A stretch of 34,756 bases of DNA, taken from positions 1-34,756 of the forward strand of contig CAJQNF010000095.1 in NCBI GenBank assembly GCA_905479625.1, given 5' to 3'. Position 1 is the stretch's first letter, and every line of letters begins with the position of its first letter. A program made the translations under genes and the position numbers. Under the pieces are notes generated by a model. The model made no database searches, was not told the origin of the DNA, and saw only the letters and a list, made by a program, of their open reading frames with translations. This document shows positions 16,017 through 23,739 of this stretch, in pieces. The stretch comes from an uncultured Flavobacteriaceae bacterium (GTDB lineage: Bacteria; Bacteroidota; Bacteroidia; Flavobacteriales; Flavobacteriaceae).

Positions 16017-18920
16017 ATGGGCTATAAAAAAGCATCCTTTATAGAAAAAATGGCTGAGAAAATTGGTCTAATTCCTGATCTTCATAAAGAGGGTTATCAG
16101 GAACATGATGCTGACATGCGTCATTTTACTGATGAAGAAGTGGCTGAAATGTATGAAAACTTTCCTCCTCCTGAAAAATGGAATGATTGGAAAGAATATG
16201 ACCCAAAGGCGTGGCCAAAAAAAAAGAAGACCAATTATCAAATTGTACCAACCACATGTTTCAATTGTGAAAGCGCTTGTGGTTTAACGGCTTTTATTGA
16301 TAAGTCTTCAGGCGAGATCAAAAAATTTGAAGGCAACCCCTATCATCCTGGTAGTCGCGGGAGAAACTGTGCGAAAGGACCTGCTACGATCAATCAGGTA
16401 ACTGATCCGGATCGTATATTATTTCCCCTTAAACGCAAGGGAAAACGCGGAGATGGTGAGTGGGAAAGAATTTCCTGGGATGAAGCGTTGGATACCATTG
16501 CGGACAGGATCAGAAAAGCATTAAAAGAAGAAAGGCATAATGAGATAGCCTATCATGTGGGAAGACCTGGTCATGAGGGGTTTATGAATTGGGTATTACC
16601 GGCATGGGGTATTGATGGCCATAATTCACATACCAATATCTGCTCCTCAGGAGCACGGTTTGGCTACAACTTGTGGTACGGCTATGACAGGCCTTCCCCA
16701 GATCATGCAGAAGCGAAATTCATCCTGTTAATTTCAGCACATTTGGAATCAGGACATTATTTTAACCCTCATGCGCAAAGAATCATAGAAGGTAAGATGA
16801 AAGGAGCCAAACTGGCCACCATGGATCCCAGGTTATCCAATACAGCTTCTATGAGTGACTATTGGTTACCATCTTATCCGGGAACGGAAGCCGCTGTTCT
16901 TTTAGCGATGGCTTTGATCATTCTTCAAGAAAAACTATACAATAGATCCTATCTTGAAAACTGGACGAACTGGCAGGAATATTTAGCTGCGAAACACCCT
17001 GATAAAGAGGTTGTTTTTGAAAATTATATTGAGGCCATGAAGGAGGAATACAAAGAATTCACTCCTGAGTTTGCCGAAAAAGAATCTGGCGTAAAAGCAG
17101 AAATGATCCGTGAGATCGCAGTAAAGATCGGTGAAGCAGGTGAGCGATTTGCCAGCCATAACTGGCGAAGTGCCGGAGCTTCCAACCTAGGAGGCTGGGC
17201 GGTTGCTCGTTGTCTTCATTTTCTCACAGTGCTAACGGGTGCTGTAGGAGCAAAAGGAGGTACATCTCCAAATTCCTGGAACAAATTCAAGCCGGAAGTA
17301 CCCAATCCGCCAAAGCCTCAGAAAAAATGGAATGAATTACATTTTCCAAAAGAATATCCTATGGCCTTTTTCGAAATGAGTCAGTTATTGCCTCATTTTC
17401 TTAAGGAAGGCAGAGGAAAAATGGATGTATACTTTTCAAGAGTATTCAACCCTGTCTGGACCTATCCTGATGGTTTTACATGGATGGAAATGTTTATGGA
17501 CGAATCAAAATTCGGCCTGCACACTGCCTTAACCCCAACCTGGAATGAAACGGCATTTTTTGCGGATCTGGTATTGCCTATGGGTCTAGCTCCAGAACGG
17601 CATGATATCAATTCCTACGCGACACATGGAGGTACCTGGGTAGCCTTTAGGCAACCTGTGTTAAGGGAAGCTGCCAGAAGAAATGGAAAACCTGTTGAAT
17701 ATACCTATGAAGCCAATCCTGGAGAAGTTTGGGAAGAAGATGAATTCTGGATTGAATTGAGTTGGAGGATTGACCCGGATGGAAGCATGGGAATTCGCAA
17801 ACACTTTGAATCTCCACAACGCCCCGGGAAAAAAATAACGATCGAAGAATACTATCAATACATTTTTGAAAGAATCAAAGGTTTGCCTGCTGCTGCAAAA
17901 AAAGAAGGTATATCCGAATTTGAATATATGTCAAAATACGGGGCCTTTGAAATCGAAAAAGGAGAATCTTACAAAATGAACGAAAACCTTTTGAGCAAAG
18001 AGCAATTGAAAGGATCCGAAGTAGATAAAAAAAATGGCGTTGTAAGAAAAAACGGGAAAGATATTGGGGTTATGATCAACGGAGAAGCCATGGTTGGTTT
18101 TCCTACGCCATCAAGAAAAAACGAATTCTATTCTCAAACCATGGTAGACTGGAACTGGCCAGAATATTCAACGCCCACTTATATCAAAAGTCATATCCAT
18201 AATGACGTATTAGACAAATCCAAAGGGGAATATGTACTGGTTCCTACTTTTAGGCTCCCAACTCTGATACATTCAAGGTCCGGAAATGCAAAATGGCTTG
18301 TGGAAATTTCAAATAGAAACCCAATCTGGATGCATCCCGAAGATGCTGCCAAATGGGATTTTAAAACAGGCGATCTGGTGAAACTGAATACAGACATCGG
18401 CTATTTTGTGGATAAAGTGTGGGTTACCCAATCTATGAAACCGGGTGTCGTAGCTTGTTCGCACCATATTGGCAGATGGAGAAGAGAGCAAGATACTGTT
18501 GGAAATCGATGGGCTACCAATACCGTTGACATTGAAAACAAATCATCTGGACAATGGAAAATGAGCACTAAAAATGGTATTAAACCTTTCGATTCAACTG
18601 ATAAAGATTCTAAAAGAATCTTTTGGAAAGATGGGGGGGTACATCAGAACATAACCCATGCTGTTCACCCCGACCCAATCAGTGGTATGCATACCTGGCA
18701 CCAACGGGTAAGAATCGAAAAACCAGGAGCAGATGATCATTATGGTGATATTTTTGTCGATACAAATAAATCACATGAAATATACAAGGAATGGTTGGCA
18801 ATGACTCGTCCCGCACCTGGACCAGATGGTCTTAGAAGACCTCTTTGGTTCAAAAGAGCTTTTAAGCCGGATGAATCAACCTATTATATAAAAGACGTTA
18901 AAAACGACCCTAAAAAGTAG
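16017..18920 (+). CDS. Molybdopterin oxidoreductase catalytic subunit, SoeA-like (candidate sulfite dehydrogenase)
   Basis: A 967-residue DMSO-reductase-superfamily enzyme binding bis-MGD and one [4Fe-4S] cluster. Cluster cysteines are Cys81, Cys84, Cys88 (CFNCESAC) and Cys118 (RNCAKGP). Cys209 in SHTNICSSGARFG is the likely Mo ligand, as in the polysulfide/thiosulfate reductase and SoeA branch. No twin-arginine signal is present; the N-terminus is a hydrophilic ~75-residue extension, so the enzyme should be cytoplasmic. Length and cytoplasmic location fit SoeA better than the exported PhsA, PsrA or TtrA. With the sulfur genes around it I infer sulfite oxidation to sulfate, but the substrate is not proven by sequence. 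It pairs with the fused BC subunit 52 bp upstream. Confidence 0.85.
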   Translation: MGYKKASFIEKMAEKIGLIPDLHKEGYQEHDADMRHFTDEEVAEMYENFPPPEKWNDWKEYDPKAWPKKKKTNYQIVPTTCFNCESACGLTAFIDKSSGEIKKFEGNPYHPGSRGRNCAKGPATINQVTDPDRILFPLKRKGKRGDGEWERISWDEALDTIADRIRKALKEERHNEIAYHVGRPGHEGFMNWVLPAWGIDGHNSHTNICSSGARFGYNLWYGYDRPSPDHAEAKFILLISAHLESGHYFNPHAQRIIEGKMKGAKLATMDPRLSNTASMSDYWLPSYPGTEAAVLLAMALIILQEKLYNRSYLENWTNWQEYLAAKHPDKEVVFENYIEAMKEEYKEFTPEFAEKESGVKAEMIREIAVKIGEAGERFASHNWRSAGASNLGGWAVARCLHFLTVLTGAVGAKGGTSPNSWNKFKPEVPNPPKPQKKWNELHFPKEYPMAFFEMSQLLPHFLKEGRGKMDVYFSRVFNPVWTYPDGFTWMEMFMDESKFGLHTALTPTWNETAFFADLVLPMGLAPERHDINSYATHGGTWVAFRQPVLREAARRNGKPVEYTYEANPGEVWEEDEFWIELSWRIDPDGSMGIRKHFESPQRPGKKITIEEYYQYIFERIKGLPAAAKKEGISEFEYMSKYGAFEIEKGESYKMNENLLSKEQLKGSEVDKKNGVVRKNGKDIGVMINGEAMVGFPTPSRKNEFYSQTMVDWNWPEYSTPTYIKSHIHNDVLDKSKGEYVLVPTFRLPTLIHSRSGNAKWLVEISNRNPIWMHPEDAAKWDFKTGDLVKLNTDIGYFVDKVWVTQSMKPGVVACSHHIGRWRREQDTVGNRWATNTVDIENKSSGQWKMSTKNGIKPFDSTDKDSKRIFWKDGGVHQNITHAVHPDPISGMHTWHQRVRIEKPGADDHYGDIFVDTNKSHEIYKEWLAMTRPAPGPDGLRRPLWFKRAFKPDESTYYIKDVKNDPKK

Positions 18921-18960
18921 AATAAATTTTATATTTGGCCGTAAAAGTTGAATTTAAAAA

Positions 18961-19998
18961 ATGAAAATGAAAAAAACTGCTTATTTCATGGTTGCATTGG
19001 CCATAGCATCTTGTAACAACGAGCCAAAAGATTACGTTTCTATTGCCGGAAATATAACCGATAAGAACAGCGATTCTGTAGTCATTAGAAGTCGAACTTA
19101 TTCCAAAACAATTCCTGTTAATGAGGATGGTTCGTTCAGTGATACCCTTAAGGTGGAAACAGGAGAATACTCCTTTTATGATGGGGGTGAATCTACTTCT
19201 GTCTTTTTAAAAAATGGATTTGATCTTGCAATGACTTTGGATACTAAAATGTTTGATGAAACGGTTAAATTCACTGGAAACGGTGCTGAACACAGTAATT
19301 TCTTAGCTGAAAAATCCTTGATGCAAGAACGTTTACTTGACCTGGATGAGCTTATGGGATTAGACTCTGTGGCTCGTGAAGAAAAGTTTGTTGCAATTAA
19401 AGATGAACTCACTAACTTTTATAATTCAGATAAAAATATTGATACGTCAATTGTAAACCGTAGTCTAAAAAGTATAGATCCTACGCTTGATTCATATAGA
19501 AGGTACATCAATCAAGATTTAGCGATGAAAAGGGATCTGCCTAAAGGAGCTCCCTCTCCTTTGTTTGTAGATTATGAAAATATTACTGGCGAGAAAACTT
19601 CCCTTACCGATCTTGAAGGAAAATATGTATATATAGATGTTTGGGCCACCTGGTGTGGGCCGTGTAAGGCTGAGATTCCTTCATTAAAAAAAGTTGAGAA
19701 ACAGTACCATGGAAAAAATATTGCTTTTGTAAGTATGTCTATAGACGATGATAGATCACATGGAGGATCATGGGAAAAGGCCAATGAAGATTGGAAAAAA
19801 ATGGTCAAAGAAAAAGAATTGGGAGGCATCCAAATTTTTGCTCCAAAAGGATGGCAATCTGAGTTTGTTCAAAACTACAAGATCAATGGAATTCCACGTT
19901 TTATTCTTGTTGACCCAAAAGGTAACATCGTAAGTGCAAGCGCACCTAGACCTTCAAGTGAAGAACTTATCAAACTCTTTGACGAGGAAAACATTTAG
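18961..19998 (+). CDS. TlpA/thioredoxin-like disulfide reductase, lipoprotein
   Basis: A 345-residue protein with an SPII signal (lipobox AIASC, Cys18), an N-terminal beta-rich domain resembling the DUF4369 region common in Bacteroidota, and a C-terminal thioredoxin fold with WATWCGPCKAEIPS (Cys232 and Cys235). It is probably anchored in the periplasm and reduces disulfides or persulfides. It starts 40 bp after the SoeA-like gene with no terminator between, so it is likely in the same operon. That suggests a link to the sulfur pathway, though this is by position only. Confidence 0.85.
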   Translation: MKMKKTAYFMVALAIASCNNEPKDYVSIAGNITDKNSDSVVIRSRTYSKTIPVNEDGSFSDTLKVETGEYSFYDGGESTSVFLKNGFDLAMTLDTKMFDETVKFTGNGAEHSNFLAEKSLMQERLLDLDELMGLDSVAREEKFVAIKDELTNFYNSDKNIDTSIVNRSLKSIDPTLDSYRRYINQDLAMKRDLPKGAPSPLFVDYENITGEKTSLTDLEGKYVYIDVWATWCGPCKAEIPSLKKVEKQYHGKNIAFVSMSIDDDRSHGGSWEKANEDWKKMVKEKELGGIQIFAPKGWQSEFVQNYKINGIPRFILVDPKGNIVSASAPRPSSEELIKLFDEENI

Positions 19999-20066
19999 GC
20001 GTATTAAAAAGTGATTATTAGAAGGAATAATCTTCCTTCAACAAGATATAATATGATAATTTGATG

Positions 20067-20104
20067 CATTCAATGTTTTGAAAACATTCTCAAAACATTG
20101 GATG
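20067..20104. repeat. Long hairpin upstream of the first SulP gene
   Basis: A 15-bp stem with one G-T pair; the arms are 20067-20081 and 20090-20104, and the loop is AAACATTC. The inner 11 bp (CAATGTTTTGA / TCAAAACATTG) are perfect. No T-run follows at once, so it is not a standard terminator. It could end the upstream operon or shape the leader of the SulP transcript. Confidence 0.6.
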
Positions 20105-20109
20105 ATCAT

Positions 20110-20132
20110 GTTAAAAGATTCACTTTTTTAAC
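20110..20132. repeat. Second, smaller hairpin before the first SulP gene
   Basis: GTTAAAA pairs with TTTTAAC across a 9-nt loop, ending 15 bp before the SulP ATG. Together with the hairpin just upstream it makes a tandem structure; a role in initiation or termination is only a guess. Confidence 0.35.
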
Positions 20133-20147
20133 CAAGTACTTTAGTTA

Positions 20148-21869
20148 ATGCTACAAAGAATATTTCCATTTTTGATCTGGTTGCCCTTGGCAAAAAAGTC
20201 ATGGAAGGATGATTTAATTGCAGGATTGACAGGAACAATTATTGTAATTCCACAGGCTGTAGCTTTCGCCATTATAGCAGGTTTACCTCCGGTTTATGGT
20301 TTTTATACCGCAATGATTACACCAATTATTGCCGCATTATTTGGTTCTTCCTATCATTTAATATCGGGTCCTACTACCGCAATTTCCATTGTTGTTTTTG
20401 CTACTGTGAGCGAAATGGCTGATGCCACTACAGATATAGAAAATTATGTTGCCTTAACACTTGTGCTGACCTCTATGGCAGGTTTAATTCAATTTGCCAT
20501 GGGATTAGCCAGAATGGGTAAGCTGGTAAACTTTGTTTCGCATTCAGTCATTATTGGTTTTACTGCCGGGGCAGGGGTGCTGATTGCCTTTAAACAACTG
20601 AAACATGTATTTGGTCTCGAAGTAGAAAGAGGAAGTTCGTTTTACACAACTGTGAAAACAATAGTTTCAAATATAGATCAGACGAATTGGTATGTTTTTG
20701 CGGTAGCCTTAGGAACTATGCTCATCGCTATTGTGGTTAAAAAATTTATTAAACCGCTTTCAAGATTTTATATGCTTATTGCGATGGTACTTGGTAGCGT
20801 TCTTGCCTATTCATTAGGGGGAGAGGCAAATGGAATAGAGAATGTTGGAAAAATACCCTCCAATTTACCTCCTTTTCGCGTTCCCGCTTTTTCAATATCT
20901 AACATACAGGAGCTGAGTACAGGTGCCCTTACACTGGCTTTGCTGGGATTGATTGAGGCAGTTGCGATCGCCAGATCTATTGCCTTGTCTTCTCATCAGA
21001 GAATTGACGGTAACCAGGAATTTAAAGGACAGGGCTTATCCAATATAATTGCCAGTTTCTTTTCAAGCTATATGGGATCTGGATCCTTTACAAGATCTGG
21101 AGTCAATTATCAGGCTGGTGCTAAAACCCCCATGTCGGCCGTATTTGCCGCTATTTTTCTAATGGTTGTTTTGTTATTGTTCTCACAATACGCTTCCTAT
21201 CTTCCAAAATCAGCTATGGGAGGAATCATTTTACTCGTAGGTTATAACCTGATTGACTTTCATCATATCCAACAAGTGGTCAAAAGCAGCGGAAGGGAAC
21301 TCATCGTTTTAGGAACTACCCTTTTTGGGGCCTTGTTCTTTGAATTGGAAACAGCTTTGTTCTCAGGTATTGGGCTTTCTTTATTCTTTTATTTGGAAAA
21401 AACCGCCAAACCGAATATTGCCATTCTTGGTACGACAAAGACGCATAGGTTCATTAATATTATCAGAGATCCGGATGTTAAAGAATGCCCTCAACTTAAA
21501 ATTGTTCGTCTTGATGGCTCCATATATTTTGGTGCCCTTGAAGTAGTTTCAGAATTTTTTGCCAATCTATATGAAAAAGGAGATGTAAAACATGTGCTAA
21601 TTATTGCAAAAGGAATCAATTTTATTGATTTAGCTGGAGCGACATGGCTTTCATATGAGGCCAAAAAGTGGCAAGATAATGGAGGAGGTATGTATTTTAG
21701 TGGTTTAAAGATCGTCAGTCAGCAAATCCTTAAAAAAGGAGGCTTTCGTGATGAAATTGGTGAAGAGAATTTTTACCCAGACAAACCAACTGCTATTCGT
21801 GAGATCTTCGCTAAGCTAGATAAAAACATTTGTGAGAATTGTAAAGTTCGTATATTTCACGAATGTTAA
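20148..21869 (+). CDS. SulP-family anion transporter with STAS domain (sulfate or related), copy 1
   Basis: A 573-residue inner-membrane transporter of the SLC26/SulP family. The N-terminal transport domain has AGLPPVYGFYTAMI, SGPTTAISIVVF and the family segment GSGSFTRSGVNYQAGAKTPMS. A C-terminal cytosolic STAS domain spans about residues 445-560. The usual phospho-acceptor motif of STAS proteins reads FIDLAGATWL here, with no Ser at that site. The tail is unusual: it ends with three cysteines (CENC...HEC). It lies 149 bp after the TlpA gene and 55 bp before a paralogue. Sulfate or sulfite is the likely substrate from context; bicarbonate is the main alternative for this family. Confidence 0.87.
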   Translation: MLQRIFPFLIWLPLAKKSWKDDLIAGLTGTIIVIPQAVAFAIIAGLPPVYGFYTAMITPIIAALFGSSYHLISGPTTAISIVVFATVSEMADATTDIENYVALTLVLTSMAGLIQFAMGLARMGKLVNFVSHSVIIGFTAGAGVLIAFKQLKHVFGLEVERGSSFYTTVKTIVSNIDQTNWYVFAVALGTMLIAIVVKKFIKPLSRFYMLIAMVLGSVLAYSLGGEANGIENVGKIPSNLPPFRVPAFSISNIQELSTGALTLALLGLIEAVAIARSIALSSHQRIDGNQEFKGQGLSNIIASFFSSYMGSGSFTRSGVNYQAGAKTPMSAVFAAIFLMVVLLLFSQYASYLPKSAMGGIILLVGYNLIDFHHIQQVVKSSGRELIVLGTTLFGALFFELETALFSGIGLSLFFYLEKTAKPNIAILGTTKTHRFINIIRDPDVKECPQLKIVRLDGSIYFGALEVVSEFFANLYEKGDVKHVLIIAKGINFIDLAGATWLSYEAKKWQDNGGGMYFSGLKIVSQQILKKGGFRDEIGEENFYPDKPTAIREIFAKLDKNICENCKVRIFHEC

Positions 21870-21924
21870 AAACTCTTTTTTTTTCTTGTTAAGAGGAATT
21901 CATCTCATTTATTTCTAACAGTTT

Positions 21925-23658
21925 ATGCATATAAAACAGCATATTCCCATTTTACAATGGCTGCCAAATTATAAAAGAAGCTGGTTAAAGAATGATCTAT
22001 TCGCTGGTATGACCATTGGTGTCATTCTAATTCCTCAAGGAATTGCCTATGCCATCATTGCTGGTCTTCCTCCAATTTATGGACTTTATACGGCGATGAT
22101 CCCGCAAATCGTTTATGCGATTTTAGGAACTTCAAGACAACTTGCTGTTGGACCCGCCGCTATGGATTCATTGATCGTAGCTGCAGGAATTAGTGTGCTT
22201 GCGGGCATAGGATCAGAACACTTTATAGTTTTAGCTGTGCTGCTCGCATTTATGGTTGGTTTTTTTCAAGTGATATTTGGTCTTTTCCATCTCGGTTTTT
22301 TAGTTAATTTTTTATCGAAGCCTGTTATAAGCGGTTTTACTACAGGTTCTGCCATTATCATTGGTATGAATCAATTTGGAAATCTTTTTGGACTGGATTT
22401 AGATCGGAGCAATCAAATACAGACTTTATTGCTGGAAATGAGTCATACATTTTCAAACGTACATTTGCCAACCACACTCATTGGAATAGTATCCATTGTA
22501 TTGATCTTTGGTATTAAAAAAATCAATAAAAAAATCCCTGCTGCATTGATCGTTGTGGTTCTCGGTATTCTAGTCGTTTATGCTTTTCAGCTTGATCGTA
22601 AAGGGATTACTATTTTAGGGGAGATTCCGAGAGGACTCCCAGAGTTTGTGATTCCTACCTTTGATATGGCTTTTATGGAGGAGATTTCAGGACTTGCTTT
22701 AACTCTGGCGCTTATCGGCTTTATGGAAGCCATCTCTATTGCTAAATCCATTGAAGTTAAGCACAATAATTATCGCGTAGATGCCAATAAGGAATTAATC
22801 GCCTTAGGTTTTGGAAATATGGTCGGATCCTTCTTTCAAACCTATCCTGCAACAGCAGGATTTGCCAGAACAGCTGTGAATGACCAATCAGGGGCAAAGA
22901 CCCCACTTTCGTCACTTATAGCCGCATTTATTATAGCTTTATCTTTATTATTTCTGACTCCCGCTTTTTTCTTTTTGCCAAAAGCTGTGCTTGCCGCCAT
23001 AATTATTGTTGCCGCATTCGGCCTTTTGGATTTTTCAATGCCCAAAAATTTGTTGAGCTATAACCGTCGGGATCTGATCATTTTGAATAGTACATTGCTT
23101 ATCACAATCTTTGTAGGAATTAAGGAAGGAATCCTTTTTGGGATAATTCTTTCTCTTGTGATGCTGATCTATAAATCAACAAAGCCTCATATGGCTGTTC
23201 TAGGAAATATCCCGGGCACCCATTTTTATAGAAATATAAATCGGTTTGATGAGGTAGTCATTCAGGAAGAAATATTGATTGTGAGATTTGACGCACAATT
23301 GTATTTTGCAAATACCCAATACTTCAAGGATAAACTGAAAGAATTTGCATTGGAAAGAGGCCCCGCCCTCAAATTACTCATTATTGATGGCGAAAGCTTA
23401 AATGCGCTTGACAGCAGCGCTATTTATGCCCTCGAAGAAGTACATGATTATTTTACATCAAAAAATATTACCATTGTTTTTACCGGGCTGAAAGGTCCCG
23501 TTAGAGATACCATGGTGAAATCAAAACTCATGAAAAAAATTCGGTACGATCATTGCTTTATGAGTATACAAGAAGCTGTTGATTGCTACAAAGAAAATTG
23601 CTTTGAGCTACCCAAAGGGTATAGTTTTCAGGAGTATACGAAACAATCAAATCGTTAA
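21925..23658 (+). CDS. SulP-family anion transporter with STAS domain, copy 2
   Basis: A 577-residue paralogue of the preceding gene with the same order of motifs: AGLPPIYGLYTAMIPQ, VGPAAMDSLIVAAG and TAGFARTAVNDQSGAKTPLS. Its STAS domain (about residues 445-560) keeps the DSSA motif in LNALDSSAIYAL. The two copies are clearly diverged, so the duplication is not recent. It is probably cotranscribed with copy 1. Operator site 3 begins 16 bp after its stop codon and serves the next gene. Confidence 0.87.
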   Translation: MHIKQHIPILQWLPNYKRSWLKNDLFAGMTIGVILIPQGIAYAIIAGLPPIYGLYTAMIPQIVYAILGTSRQLAVGPAAMDSLIVAAGISVLAGIGSEHFIVLAVLLAFMVGFFQVIFGLFHLGFLVNFLSKPVISGFTTGSAIIIGMNQFGNLFGLDLDRSNQIQTLLLEMSHTFSNVHLPTTLIGIVSIVLIFGIKKINKKIPAALIVVVLGILVVYAFQLDRKGITILGEIPRGLPEFVIPTFDMAFMEEISGLALTLALIGFMEAISIAKSIEVKHNNYRVDANKELIALGFGNMVGSFFQTYPATAGFARTAVNDQSGAKTPLSSLIAAFIIALSLLFLTPAFFFLPKAVLAAIIIVAAFGLLDFSMPKNLLSYNRRDLIILNSTLLITIFVGIKEGILFGIILSLVMLIYKSTKPHMAVLGNIPGTHFYRNINRFDEVVIQEEILIVRFDAQLYFANTQYFKDKLKEFALERGPALKLLIIDGESLNALDSSAIYALEEVHDYFTSKNITIVFTGLKGPVRDTMVKSKLMKKIRYDHCFMSIQEAVDCYKENCFELPKGYSFQEYTKQSNR

Positions 23659-23674
23659 AAAGTGGAAGTATCCG

Positions 23675-23688
23675 GTAACAAGTGTTAC
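23675..23688. promoter_or_regulatory. GTAAC-N4-GTTAC operator, site 3 (before the CstB-like gene)
   Basis: A perfect inverted repeat with arms GTAAC and GTTAC and spacer AAGT. Its centre (23681.5) is exactly 32 bp upstream of the centre of the TAACTTTG box at 23710-23717, identical to sites 1 and 2. With a start point near 23720 the operator is centred around -39, overlapping the -33 region. Confidence 0.78.
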
Positions 23689-23709
23689 ATATGATTATTC
23701 CCCTTTCAC

Positions 23710-23717
23710 TAACTTTG
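23710..23717 (+). promoter_or_regulatory. -7 promoter element of the CstB-like gene
   Basis: TAACTTTG is a full match to TAnnTTTG. The ATG follows 22 bp later, giving a short leader. Confidence 0.68.
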
Positions 23718-23739
23718 AGTAAATTTAAAATAAAAAACA

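Noticed and set aside
20055-20066. Promoter -7 box before SulP copy 1 (TAATTTG)
   Set aside because: One base short of the TAnnTTTG spacing and without a -33 element; not strong enough to list.
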